A stretch of 64,000 nucleotides of DNA from Nissolia schottii. Lineage: Eukaryota > Streptophyta > Magnoliopsida > Fabales > Fabaceae. The stretch's first letter is position 1. The number at the start of each line of letters is the position of its first letter. Both the position numbers and the translations under genes were made by a program. The stretch lies in contig QANU01062782.1 in the NCBI GenBank assembly GCA_003254905.1, positions 62,001 through 126,000 on the forward strand, given 5' to 3'. Below the pieces are notes generated by a model. It ran no database searches. It saw only the letters and a program-made list of their open reading frames with translations, and had not been told where the DNA came from. Shown one piece after another: positions 10,840 through 22,233 of the stretch.

Positions 10840-13480
10840 GTTAAACCTCGTTCGTCTCATCAATTTGATCTGCATAATCCATTAATGAAATTGGATCTCG
10901 AATTAATTCATCATTGAATTCATTCGTTCCCACGAATCAATGCTCGGATTCAATTGACATGAAAATTAGGATTAACATCATAATTCATCAACAGAATGAT
11001 TATGATTGATATTGATTATACAGACACTAAAGAAACAATGCTTGGTTAAGAAGAATTGAGGGCTACGTGAGCTGAGGGTTTGACGACTGCGTGAGAGTAA
11101 GTGAAAACTCATGTGAGATTGCATGTGAGGTCTTGTACGGAATCAATAACAGTCGTATAAAAATACGCGGTTGGCAATATAGTGACATGAAAATTTATTG
11201 GACACCAATCATTTTTCAAAAGTCATACATATTAAATAATTTGATTGAATGTAAAAAGTGTATAATAATTAAACTCATCTTACAATTATATATCAATTAA
11301 TATATAATTTTTTTAAAGTTGAGATGCTTGATCTTCTTGATAATATAACATTAACGATAGGATTGAATGAGTTTACATTCTATAAAAATTTACTCAACGG
11401 AATATACAGATTTTTTCTTTATTTATACAATTAAATAAAATGGATTCCTTTTTTGATGTCCAATTTTTTTTCCTTTGCGCACCCTTACCCACTATCTCAC
11501 ATTTTCTTGGCGAGTGGATTTTTTTTTAATTTTTTTGTGTTTTGGTTGGTTCAATTTTTTTAGGACTCGGCTAATTCAAAGAAAAGATTAGATAGAAATC
11601 GGTTAAAAATAAAGATATTTTTTTTAATCCACTACATAATTAATTTTTTATTTGTAATTACTTTTTAAAAATTGTCTTAAAAAAATTTACATTCCCTTAA
11701 AATTCAACTACTTATAGTTTCAAACTAATTTTTGTTTTATTTTTTTTCTTTATTTCACATTGTTAGTAATGTTCAATACTTAGCAAATGTAAAGTGTCGG
11801 TCAAAGCACACTAATATATATAAATATATATATAAGGAGAGAGAAATTTAATATAGCTATTAATAATTATTTTCTATCTAATTTTATTTTTGTAATAATA
11901 AATTTATGGCTTGACGTATGAGAGAGCATCATGTTCTCACATTTTTATTAGCATGCAAGATTTTTTCTGTTAGCAAAGCCCTTGAAAACGATGTCTGTAG
12001 GAAGATTTTTCTTTGGCAGACAAAAAGGGTGAGAGAAGCATCGTTGAAGCATACTCCTCATTCTCTGTTGGTCATTTTTGTTTCAATTCATTTTTGTACA
12101 AGTGAACGCATGGACGCAAAAAGACAAATCATTAGGCTGCTTTATTGAATTTCACAATTATATAATTACAAATTGTTTTCATTTTCTAGTGAAAAGTCAT
12201 AGTATGCGGAAGCGCGCACATACAAACTATATGATTATTATTAATATTAATAGTTCTGAATATTTAATTGTTACACTTGGTACATTGGATTACAACTTTC
12301 TCGTAAATGCCTCAGATTCATGCACATGAAAACAAAATACAATTATGTGATTGACACTAAATTTTTTGGGACGAAATAAAGTATAATAAAATACTTTGCA
12401 TGACATGGAAACGAATGTAATATGTAGATAATTTCTCAATGAAAGACATCCAATCACGAACATTCACGCTAGCAGAAAAACTTGTGAAAAATAACACTTT
12501 TTTATTACTTGAGTAAAAAAAGGACCATTTTCAATACCCGTGCGAGAATTAATCATACACCAAAAAGTTATTAAAAAATCCCTACAAGAACGAAAAAAAA
12601 ATAATAATTAATCATACACCTAAACGAGATTGTATCCATGCTTGTACGAATTAATCATGTTGTTTTGATAATTTGAGACTCTTTGACTGAAAATGATAGC
12701 ATATGAAATTACCATACACGTGTTAATTAATTAATGTCAAAAACAAAAATGGTAGGTAGGGTTATTTTTGGTCGAATGAGTGGTAGGTGGGTTTGGTGTC
12801 ACCAACAACGTAGTGGCGGGTAGTAGCTAGGTTGCACGGATGACACTGGTCCCACACTCATATCCTATAATTTTTTAAGAACATTATTTATATTATTTTA
12901 TAAAATCATATATTTTAAAAGAAAATATATATAGCATTATAATTAATAATTTAATATCAATTATTATGAATATAAAATCTAATTATTTTTATATTATTTT
13001 AATTTTGTTAATTTATATGTATACACACACATGGGCGTATCGTTGGCGTATGTCTTGTGTCGATATCAGCGTAACATGGGATTGTAGTATCTACCTTTGG
13101 TCAAGACCAAGACTTAGGATGTGGTGGGCTCATCATTGCTGCATAGGCCCATATCAACGATCCAATTACTAGACCAAGAGAATTCTAGCCCGTTAGCCCA
13201 GTCACTTTGAGTCTTCACCATTTCTGCATTTCAGGTGGTCGTATCGCTGGAACCACAATTTTAAAGGACAGTTGGGCATGTAATCACTTTCATTCTTCAC
13301 CTTGGTAATAGCAGGAACCACCTTAAGATGAGAAATTTTTAGGTGCCATTGAAAGGGAAAAAAAAATGAAGAAGAAGAAGAAGAAGAAATTTTTGGTAGT
13401 TCATGCAATGCCACCCCATTAAAACCCACACTAGGAACCATCATTCCATCTCAACATCCCCGTCAACCAATTGATTTATT
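10840..13480. other. AT-rich intergenic DNA, no gene seen
   Basis: Several short open frames exist (11091-11300, 11918-12148, 12078-12329, 12966-13172) but none has family resemblance or coding-like composition. A (GAA)n-like tract is at 13368-13390. Confidence 0.5.
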
Positions 13481-13482
13481 AA

Positions 13483-13728
13483 GAGTAAAATATCATTCTT
13501 TTTTAAATTGACAACTTTCATTAATTTCTTTTCTAAATTTTTTAAATTATCAAAATTATTTTTGAAGTTATCAAACATTTATCAAGTTCATCCATAGGAT
13601 TAAGTCTCTAATAAGAACTAAGTTAATGGACGTTTGATAATTTTGAGAATAATTTTAATGATTTTAAAAGTTTAAGGATAAAATTGATGGAATATGTTGA
13701 TTTTAGGAACGAAAATAATAATTTACTC
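13483..13728. mobile_element. MITE with GAGTAAA(A/T)TAT terminal inverted repeats
   Basis: The left end reads GAGTAAAATATCATTCTTTT and the reverse complement of the right end reads GAGTAAATTATTATTTTCGT. The similarity continues inward for about 45 bases with mismatches (AACTTTCATTAATTT against CATATTCCATCAATTTT). The length of about 246 bp, AT-rich core and terminal inverted repeats define a miniature inverted-repeat element. Flanks are TTAA and AATT, so the target duplication is not clear and the superfamily is left open. Confidence 0.6.
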
Positions 13729-13729
13729 A

Positions 13730-14250
13730 ATTTATTATTGGTATATAATTTTTTTATACAATCATTCAATTATATATTGAAATTTCATTAAAAGTCTCTT
13801 TTATTGAACCAAAAAGAAAAACATCATTAAAAGTGATTAACGAGATGTGATTAATTGATAGTATTTTTTTTAATTTGGATTAATTGATAGTATGACACAT
13901 TTTATATTGATAATATAATAAAATTAATCTCAATAATTATAAACAGGAAATTATTAAATAACAACCTGTGTTGGTGAAATGGTTGGATAACTCGTTAGTA
14001 ACTCTGTAACCTGAGCCACCCACTCCGTTCAAATCTACGTTACAACCATGAAATAAAGAAAAGAAGGTTCCTCTGTTTTCAAAAAACCTAATGCATGACC
14101 CAAAAAAAAATAATACCAAAACCTAATGGTCGCAGGAGAGGATAAGGAGCTCTAATAATTTATAATTAATTCCACTTACGTATATGTGTGATTACTTTTT
14201 ATTAATTATCACGTGGCTCGGACAGCTTTCCTCCCCCACACCCCCCTCAA
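13730..14250. other. Intergenic DNA upstream of the F-box gene
   Basis: AT-rich with no convincing gene. It leads into a pyrimidine-rich, TATA-containing stretch that probably is the promoter of the F-box gene. Confidence 0.45.
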
Positions 14251-14257
14251 TAACCAT

Positions 14258-14266
14258 TATAAAAAG
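14258..14266 (+). promoter_or_regulatory. Candidate TATA box of the F-box gene
   Basis: TATAAAAAG follows a C-rich patch and is followed by pyrimidine-rich sequence typical of plant transcription starts and 5' leaders. It lies about 1.9 kb before the F-box start codon, which fits only if the leader contains introns (see next entry). Inference only. Confidence 0.35.
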
Positions 14267-14289
14267 TTAAAACATTTTCTATTTTTTGT

Positions 14290-16161
14290 TTTTCTTTTTT
14301 CATTTGCTGTTTTATCACGTTTAGGATCTGTGCCGTTTTCCTCTTTATACATTTTGTTTTTGTGTTCATTCCTCTCACCTACGCTACTCACTCTCATTTT
14401 ACAATTGAAGATTGTTGAACGCACGATAGTCTTGGATTAGTTTTTTCTCTATAAAGAAAATTCCAGGTTTAGTTACTTAGTAAACGAATAATGATACCTT
14501 CGGGACATGGAGTTTATTATAGGCCTCACTATAGTCTAAATAGTTATGATCCTATCATTTCTCTTACATTCTGTTACACAGAAGTTAGAATTGGGCCACT
14601 CAATTCTTCGTTCATTAATTTAGTACTCATGTTGCTTTCCGATTCTGATAGTGACTTGCTTCTTGTTTTTTACTATGGAAAAAATGAAAAAGTGGGGGAA
14701 AATGAAGTGAAAACTAAAAAACGATACCATCCTTCGCACTTGTTGCTTTTCTCATTTTCACTTTCCAAGTCATTATGCACAGGCAATTGCATTTCTTTAA
14801 TGTGTGCTCAAATGTGTGTTATGTTATGTGCTTTCCATTATTACTTGATGATGGACTTTCTCTGATGCTCTAAAATTGATGCTTTTATTATATGACAAGC
14901 ATGCTTCTTTACATTTTAATATGGAATCTGCTGCCACCTTTTGCACTCATGAGAATCTCCCTTATTTTCTTAATTCCTTCACCTAAAGTAGTACATCTTA
15001 AAGCACCAACATGCGAAGCAACATTAATTGTACTCTTTTTTCCCCTCTCATCTCGAATTGGTTCTGAAACAAGGAATCAATTCTCAAGCAGTTCCCAATT
15101 TCTCAAGCTTTTAGCCAACGGCAACAAAAAATCTGAGTCGCAGCAGAATGTTTGTAATGATTTGCTACTCAAGCACATAACTGTCTGAAGGTAACGCATT
15201 ATTGATTTGAGTCTGCATTTGATGCTAAGTTAGAATGTGGATTCCAATCTCTGCTTGTGTTGCATACATTCTCTAATGCAGAATTGTTCAACCTGTGCCT
15301 TCTTTTTGTGGTTTGCAGGGGCTATTTGGAAGCTTGAAACTTGGAAGGGCTTCGTTCAAATAAGGTTAAGTCTTAGAAAGGTAATATCCCGTGGCTGAAA
15401 ATTGTTGAATAAATTATAGAAAATTGGTTAGAGACTTCACTGCATTTCTGAACTTAAACTCTTAAATTCTCGCTATAATATTTTTGACATTTTCCGTCTG
15501 AATTTGGCAAATAAAATCTGCAAATGTAATCGATTTTAATGTTAGCGGAGTACACTCGTTAATTTATACTCACTCCGTTCCATATTATTTGTCACTTCAA
15601 CTTCTTAAATACATTCATAAATTAATGTATATAAATATAAATTATTGATCTATGAATGTACCTAAAAAGTAAAAGTGATCACAGGACCATTGTGGAATGA
15701 TTCTTTGCAAGATTCCATAGAAATGATCACTTAACTTGGAGGAAAATACACTAAGATTTGTGATGTCCATTGTCCCATGTTTTGAAAAAAAGTTCTTAGA
15801 AAGCATATGTTGGACGCGGAGCCTCATGTCTTGTGTCTGTTTCTCACTTCTTTCATTGGGAGGAGTGACTAAAAGAAGATAAGGGGGGAAAGTCAAAGGA
15901 TTCTCCCAACTTATTTTATAACCGTGAGTTTCGGATCATGTTCTGTGAATATTGTAACAAATCATATGGTATTTAGTTAGAAGAGTCTTGGCAGAAAATG
16001 ATGCTAACAAAGGGAAGCAAGAAAACTTGGTAGTTGGTGCTCATGCCTCATATGAAAGGCAACAAGCACATTGCACCTTTATGCATTTCACTTTTAATAT
16101 GTCTTTGCTCTTCAGTTACAGGTAATTAAGCAGTTGTTTTGACTTGACACTTGGAAAGGAC
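14290..16161 (+). other. Probable intron-containing 5' leader of the F-box gene
   Basis: Two sets of plant-like splice sites fit a leader. A donor AAG|GTAACG at 15190/15191 pairs with an acceptor TTTGCAG|GGG ending at 15318. A second donor AAAG|GTAATA at 15380/15381 pairs with TTACAG ending at 16121 (or TTCAG ending at 16115). The middle exon would be 15319-15380, and the last leader piece would run from 16122 to the ATG at 16162. The larger open frames here (14213-14440, 14491-14865, 14892-15188) have no family resemblance and are best seen as leader or promoter DNA. Confidence 0.35.
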
Positions 16162-17337
16162 ATGGCTCAAAGGAGATTCTCAAAGCAGTCATCATTATCA
16201 ATAGTTGCTTGTGATCCTGAAACACAAGATGGAGAGGACACATCTTCATCATCAACATCATCTTTCGATTCTCTTCCCAACGATGTTGCGGCCGAAATCC
16301 TCCTCCGCCTCCCAGCTCGATTCCTGCACAATTCTGCCAGGCATGTATGCAGAACATGGTCCGAGATATCACAACACAGTTTTTTCACCAAGTCACACCT
16401 ACTACTCCACTCAAAGCACGACCTCCTCATCCAAGATGCTCACAAGGTGCAATCCATCAATGCAAAAGACTTGGAAATCAGGGAAACAGATCTGAATTCC
16501 AAGTTCCCTGGGAAGATTATAAGAGGCAGCACTTCAGATGGGGTGTTATTGATCATCAACAAACCAGGTGGCATTGGCAATGATTCTGTTATCATGGAAT
16601 TGTATGTGGCAAATCCTGTCACAATGCAAGTACTGAAACTCCCTACTCTGCCTTCAACTTGCAGGCTAAGTACTCACTGCAACAACATTGCAAAGATTCC
16701 ATCCACTGGTGAGATCAAAGTGGTTAGCCTTGGCAAAGACGCAAAAGATGGAATGTATAATTGGTATGTTCTAACTATAGGCAAAGAAATGTCATGGAGA
16801 AAAATTGGAATTATTAGTACTAGTGATGTGGCTGCAGAATGTGACCCTGCATCATATTTATCATATGTACAATCTTTATCTGTTAATGGTGTTGTCTACT
16901 GGACTAACTCGTCTTGGATTAACGATCGGTCTGTTCTTGCAATCAATCTAGGCAGCGAGACTGCGCAACGTTTGAAGGTTCCGGGGAAATGTCAGGGTCA
17001 GTATTGGACACTAGTGCAGATGGGAAGGGAAATTTGCTGTATGAATGGTGGGAAGGGTGTTGTGGAAATGAAGGTGTGGAAGTTGAAGGATTTGGCTAGG
17101 AATGAGTGGGTCATGGTTAAGAGTGTAACGTTTTCTGATGAGATTTTGTTAAGGAAACATTTTTGTGTTCCTTTGATTTGGTTGGATTTAGAGGTTTTGG
17201 TGCTGAGTGTGTATGTTGAGGCTAGCAATGTGGTTGTGGCTTACCATGTGAATAAAGGGGAGTGCAAAGTAATGAAGGTTGATGATGTTGGTCGCTATGC
17301 AATTTTCCAACACACATCCAGCCTAATCCGATTTTAG
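16162..17337 (+). CDS. F-box protein, single coding exon
   Basis: The 391-residue protein starts at the ATG at 16162; the frame stays open for six more codons upstream but without another ATG. A Ser-rich acidic N-terminus (residues 9-35) precedes an F-box at about 38-75: LPNDVAAEILLRLPARFL, then VCRTW. The F-box binds SKP1 and so places the protein in an SCF ubiquitin ligase in cytosol or nucleus. The rest fits an F-box-associated interaction domain of beta-strand repeats: NPVTMQVLKLP at about 155, SVNGVVYWTNSSW at about 245, then VWKLKD and a C-terminal WLDLEVLVLSV block. This is the layout of the CPR1/CPR30-like plant family, where the C-terminal part picks the substrate; the substrate cannot be told from sequence. 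No frameshift or internal stop. Codon use is more balanced than the surrounding AT-rich DNA. Confident as a gene, moderate for subfamily. Confidence 0.9.
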   Translation: MAQRRFSKQSSLSIVACDPETQDGEDTSSSSTSSFDSLPNDVAAEILLRLPARFLHNSARHVCRTWSEISQHSFFTKSHLLLHSKHDLLIQDAHKVQSINAKDLEIRETDLNSKFPGKIIRGSTSDGVLLIINKPGGIGNDSVIMELYVANPVTMQVLKLPTLPSTCRLSTHCNNIAKIPSTGEIKVVSLGKDAKDGMYNWYVLTIGKEMSWRKIGIISTSDVAAECDPASYLSYVQSLSVNGVVYWTNSSWINDRSVLAINLGSETAQRLKVPGKCQGQYWTLVQMGREICCMNGGKGVVEMKVWKLKDLARNEWVMVKSVTFSDEILLRKHFCVPLIWLDLEVLVLSVYVEASNVVVAYHVNKGECKVMKVDDVGRYAIFQHTSSLIRF

Positions 17338-17990
17338 TTGTACTTAATTTCGTTGCTAATTGTTTAACCTAACTTTGTGTGTTAGTACTAAATAACCGTA
17401 CGAGTGCCATTAATTTCATGTACTTCTTGTTTAGAAATTAATTTTGATTTTTATTGCAAGTGTTGAAAACATGTAAATTGGTTTTCAAATTGTGCATCTC
17501 TTTCTATTGTTAAGTGGAGCAAAATTAATTTTGCCATAGCAAATTGTCAAAAGTGTTCATGGAACAAATCAGGAAGTAAACATCAAAACATTAAATTTTT
17601 GGTTGAAATTTATTGCAGCAAAGGTTCTAATAAAAATAGATCTTAAAGTTTGCTTAAGATGCACCTTCTCATTTATTTTTCACCAAATTATGAATAGAAT
17701 TTAAGATTTTGCTATCTTTAAGACACTTGTTAAGAAAATAGATATGGTAATTTTTGTTGTGAATAATAATAAGGAGAAGAGCGTAATAGAGAAATGTCTC
17801 ATTAAAACTCTCCCTTGGATGTCCATCAGAGAAATGTCTCATTAAAACCTTACTAAGAAAAAACTTATTGGAAAAATAACTCTTAGAGAAAGAAAAAAGA
17901 GTACAATGGTCTCATAGTGTGAGCTATCTCGTTAAAACCTTATCAAAAAAAATTTAACGAGATAAAAACCTTGATGAAGGAAAAAAAGGC
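17338..17990. repeat. 3' flank of the F-box gene, then a retroelement-like repeat
   Basis: 17338-17740 is AT-rich 3' flank. From about 17790 to 17980, phrases such as CTCCCTTGGATGTCCATC and ATGTCTCATTAAAACCTTA occur twice or more, followed by AAAAAACTTATTGG and AAAGAGTACAA. This phrase set is a widespread plant repeat motif usually seen in transposon-derived DNA. I cannot assign the class. Confidence 0.4.
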
Positions 17991-17991
17991 A

Positions 17992-18340
17992 CTACAATAA
18001 ACAAGACTTTTAGTAACAATAAATGTTATCAGCAATAAAAATGACCACTAAATCTTTTCGTGACCATTAGTCTTTTTCCCCCCTAGTGTTGTCACTAAGA
18101 GTTTTAGCGGTCATTTAACAAAGTGACGATAAAGACTTATTTAATTGTCACAAAAAACCTAAGGTAAATAGTAACCATTAATTATGACAATTTGTATTGC
18201 CGCTAAAGTTAATGTTAAAATCATCCAAATATCACTTTTAGCGGCATTTACTATTGCTGATAAAACTTAAAAGAATATGTTTTTTTTCCATAAGTATTAT
18301 TGCTACGATTATTGTTACAATAGTTATTATTGCTACTAAT
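17992..18340 (+). mobile_element. CACTA-type left end with subterminal repeats
   Basis: The segment begins CACTACAATAAACAAGACTT, a typical CACTA terminus, and continues with repeats of GTCACTAA, TTTTAGCGG and GACCACTAA in both orientations, as in CACTA subterminal regions. A coiled-coil fragment at 20880-21065 (minus strand) could be the second-protein gene of the same element. The other end was not found, so the element is either truncated or interrupted by the 18.8-20.1 kb repeat. Confidence 0.5.
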
Positions 18341-18781
18341 TGTACTCTTTTTGTAAAAAATATTATTAAAAAATGACACACAATTCAAATGAAAATACCA
18401 TGCAATTTCACATTAAACATTCAAGTTCATTCTATTAAATTCACAGTAACAAACATAACTATCATTACTTTCGAGTATCATTAACAAAAGATCTTAAACT
18501 TTCAAGTATCAACAACAAAGGATTTTAACCTTTCTAGTATCAACACAAATCTTAAACTTTCAAAATCAACAACAAAAGATCTCTAATTTTTAAGTATCAA
18601 CATTCTTATCAAACCTCTATACAATGAGATTCATCTACACAAGGAGTAGAGGGGGAAAAAGGATTGGTCTTGGACTTATAGATGGACTTCTTCTTCTTGC
18701 AACAACCAGGGCAATTTTCTTCTTCTTTTGTACTATTATAGTGCATCCATCCTTATTGAAAGCCTTTTACACTCTCGTCGT

Positions 18782-18783
<2 letters not shown>

Positions 18784-18829
<46 letters not shown>
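18784..18829. repeat. (AC)n microsatellite
   Basis: A pure dinucleotide run of 23 units followed by ATATAT. The open frame across it is an artefact of the repeat. Confidence 0.95.
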
Positions 18830-18834
<5 letters not shown>

Positions 18835-18839
18835 CCTGC

Positions 18840-20110
18840 TTTACAGCTTTCGAATCCTCAAGGGGATTCAATTGCAGTATAGTCGGGTATAGTCGTATCC
18901 ACAAGGAGTTGAATAAAGTCATTCTTGAGTTTGTTAATTAAACAATATGGTGAAGGATTTGTAAAGTGGTTTTGTAATTAAGTAAATAAAAGATAAATGG
19001 GCAACAAACTAGAAGCAGATTAGGAAGCTTGTTGGGAATTGAATCATATTACAGTTTCATATATCCATTCACTCAATGCATATGAATTATCATTTCTTGG
19101 ATTTCTCGCCACCAATTCTTAACTTATTCATCTCTCTCGAGCATGAAAAGATCACTTAGTTCCTTTGTTATTTTGTCAATCTCTTGCACAAACTAACAAA
19201 GCAACTGACGTTATTACGGATGTTAAAATGACTAATGATCTTAACTCTATCTCTAGCAATTAAGAGCATCGGATGAGTTGATTTAGTTCCAACCGTAGTG
19301 ATGCAGCTTTCACTCGCAATCATCTAGTTTTAGATCAAGTTTTAGGTCGCTAAGCTAAAACAGGCATTAAGCATAAAATCAATTCATGTAAATCAGAGAA
19401 ATTGATATATTCATTCATGCAAAAGTCAGATGGATACAATCATGCTATAACATTCATCAAAATCCCAACAACAAGAGGACTATAAACCCATCTTATAAGA
19501 GGAAATCAAGGGCGCAAGGTGATGGACGCTCACCATAACACGTTCTCACACTGTCATGACAAGGACCGTCGTGCTCCTCGATCACTCTTGGCTCCTTCTC
19601 TAGCCTTCCTCTTTGTTGCCTAACTATACTATGATTCGGACTCTATATGTGTATGAAGTTATGGAATGAATTGAATTCATATCCAGAATGTTGAATGCAA
19701 GGGCCTATTTATAGGCGAAATTCTTAGGGCCCGTTCAGCGGCTACATGGCCCCGTTCAGCGGTTTTGTGCGATGCAGCTTTCTTTGCCATGAAGTTATGT
19801 CAGTTCTGACATGCAGACCTGACATTATCTTTGTCAGAGCCGCTGAGCGGCGTGCAGGCCGCTGAGCGGTATCAGGGCAGCTGCAGAGGGTGGCTTGCAG
19901 AGGTTGCTTCAAGCTGAAGTTACTTCTCTCTGAAGTAAGGTACCGCTGAGCAGTCTGAGCCTTACTTGCCTCTTTTTCTCTACTTCTCCACTCTTGCTCC
20001 TTGCTTCTCATTCCTTTGGGATTTATTCTTGAATTTCATCTTTTTGTAATATTTGTATCCATCTTTAACTCGTGCTAAATTCCTACAAAAGTGGGGAAAT
20101 TGGTTAGATA
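18840..20110 (-). repeat. Probable retroelement-derived repeat with minus-strand TATA box
   Basis: The plus strand opens with TATAGTCGTATCCACAAGGA, a phrase I know as common in plant repeats. Near 19700 the minus strand carries CCTATAAATAGG, a strong TATA box. Upstream of it on the minus strand is a GC-rich segment (19730-19960) with the word CCGCTGAGCGG or its variants about five times. A TATA box with leader pointing into a long AT-rich non-coding stretch suggests an LTR-type or LARD/TRIM-like element. A minus-strand open frame at 19742-20011 is low in family signal and lies upstream of the TATA box, so it is not called a gene. Confidence 0.4.
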
Positions 20111-20119
20111 ATTCATAGA

Positions 20120-20813
20120 AAGCAAAGCAGATAGGTGTCATTTTAACCTATGAAAATACTAAAATATGACATTTATCAATCCTCAATGCCACTTGCAAGT
20201 TCATATCACAAATTTTAAAAATCATTCACCTCGGAGCAATCATAACATCATTATGCAATAATAGTTTAAAATACCCATGCAAAAATTTAGTTAATATACT
20301 AATTAATGGGGTGTTCTTTCTTTTCTATAACCTTAAACAATCAAGTTCGGACAAATATTAAATACCCTTTTCATGTCTTCTATGACCCTAAACAATCAAG
20401 CTAGGATAACAACCATAACTTTCAACTTTTACTAGTGACAAATATAATTCAATGAATCAAGTAACAAGTACACTCAAAGTATCACTAATGATTCGTCACA
20501 TTAGCAATCAGAGTATCAAAACCATAACATAACACTACTAATCCCAAGTTCCTCATTACATTGACTATCACAACATCAAAACCATAACAAACAATACATA
20601 ATTTAAAGGCAACATAATCAAATCTCAGATTTGTAGTAGACCAAAACGTTTAATGAAAACACAATACCACGATTTGCAGAAACTCTATCAACACAATTAA
20701 CGTTCTTGGTTGTTATCGATGTCTACAGTGCTCGTCCATGGCTACTATTCACATCAGGAACCTAATAAATATTAAAATATAAGATAACTACATTTTCTCA
20801 TAACATCAAAATG

Positions 20814-20860
<47 letters not shown>

Positions 20861-20879
20861 AACAAATAACCTGCCCAAA
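20120..20879. other. AT-rich DNA with (AT)n microsatellite
   Basis: No gene was seen. Two similar phrases with ACCTTAAACAATCAAG occur near 20330 and 20390. A (TA)n tract runs 20817-20857. The stretch may be intron or spacer of the CACTA relic that ends at 21065. Confidence 0.4.
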
Positions 20880-21065
20880 TGAGCTTTCATCGAAGTTATG
20901 AGGTATAAACTCTGCAGGAATAAATTTGTAGACAACTTATCTTATGAAAGATAGTTCAGACATCAACTTATCTTGTTTTTCGTTCATCAATCTAATTTCT
21001 TCATCATGTTTTTCTTTTAATGCATTCATCTGTTGTTCTAACTTTTGAGCTCTCACTAGACAAAC
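20880..21065 (-). pseudogene. CACTA TNP1-like (Ptta/En/Spm) C-terminal fragment
   Basis: The minus strand encodes a charged coiled coil (RAQKLEQQMNALKEKHDEE, then IRLMNEKQDKLMSELSFI), a stop, then IPAEFIPHNFDESSFGQ. Heptad-like coiled coils of this type sit at the C-terminus of plant Ptta/En/Spm second proteins; compare the better preserved copy at 35436-37625. It is only a fragment and the family call rests on the coiled coil and the CACTA terminus at 17992. Confidence 0.4.
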
Positions 21066-22170
21066 AAGATGGGGGCACCAGTTTGGTGAGAATGTCGGCT
21101 AGTTAAAGTTTGGAAGCAATAGACAAGAGACAAATGAATCCACTTTGAACCTTGTGGCGGACAAGATGACAGACTAACTACATAAGTGAAAGTTAATGAG
21201 ACCATGAATAAGTAAATACATTTAAAATAAAGTTAGTGGGACTTATTTTATATTGTAAGCATGTCTAAAGATTAAATATTATAGGTGAACATGTGGTGCA
21301 ATTCACATGTTATAGGTTAATTTCCATTTCCAATTAAATGCATTTGTGCCAGCGCAACCCGCGTTTTATTTATTTATTGGGTATATCGCTATCTTATGTT
21401 TTCCAAATTTTGTGCTTTCCATGCATCAATCATATTTCGATTGCGCCTTTTATTCACGTGTTTAATTATTATTTTTAAGCCATTTCTATCAGGCACAATC
21501 TCTATTAGAAAAGTCATTTTCTAAGGATCTATTCATTACCCAAACATAATAAGTTCTTACAAATTACAATCCAGTAAAATGTTACTCAGGAAAAAGAAGG
21601 GAAAAAAAAAAAAAAAAAAGGAGATGTGTACCAAACATGTTTGTGTTGTGTGCGATGGTGTGTGGGTATCTGATGCAGGTTAAACACGCAGACACGCCAT
21701 AAAAGATAGATTTGATACTTAATTTGACTTTCCTAATCGTTTAATTTGGATCCCTAACCTTAATGGTGTGTGCGGAGAGAGATAGATATACTGATTTGAG
21801 TAAACTCACTGTCAAAGGAATTACCCTTGGTAAGAAAAAAGATGGATTCAGACGTCCAGGCTGCAGGCTTGATAGTAGATACCTATATCATGTATTCATT
21901 CATGCGGAGAAATAATTGAAAAGATCAGTTGGTTGGTTGTGGGGTTTATGGGCGCCTCTACCCTGCCAGAGTCAGTTGGCCTATGCTGGCTGATAGATAC
22001 GCGCGTACTGTGTCCGCGGGGAAGGGTGGCTAGCTGCATTATTATATATTATTATCATCATTAAAGTGACACCGATCATAGCTACTTCTCATTTAAGTGC
22101 CTTACTTGCTCCCGATGTTGATGGATCCAAATCTAACCTTGAGGAATATTGATTACAGGGCACTCCTTCA
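21066..22170. other. Spacer and upstream region of P450 gene A
   Basis: At 21085-21160 the minus strand contains LADILTKLVPPS, a phrase that resembles the end of the Ty1/copia RNase H region, but the surrounding frame is broken. A poly-A run lies at 21603-21620. From 21650 to 22170 the DNA is of normal complexity and presumably carries promoter elements of gene A. Confidence 0.35.
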
Positions 22171-22175
22171 CTACT

Positions 22176-22183
22176 TATAAATA
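22176..22183 (+). promoter_or_regulatory. TATA box of P450 gene A
   Basis: TATAAATA lies 51 bases before the gene A start codon, with CTCTCTC pyrimidine-rich leader between. This is normal plant spacing for a short 5' leader. Confidence 0.7.
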
Positions 22184-22233
22184 CATCATAAATCTCTCTC
22201 AGTATTCAAACTCACTAAACTAGTAAAATTATT

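Noticed and set aside
14213..14865. Two open frames upstream of the F-box gene
   Set aside because: Promoter-like pyrimidine-rich DNA and hydrophobic chance peptides; a TATA box lies within the first.
21085..21170. Copia RNase H-like phrase LADILTKLVPPS on the minus strand
   Set aside because: Only a dozen residues match and the surrounding frame is broken; not enough to call a retroelement.
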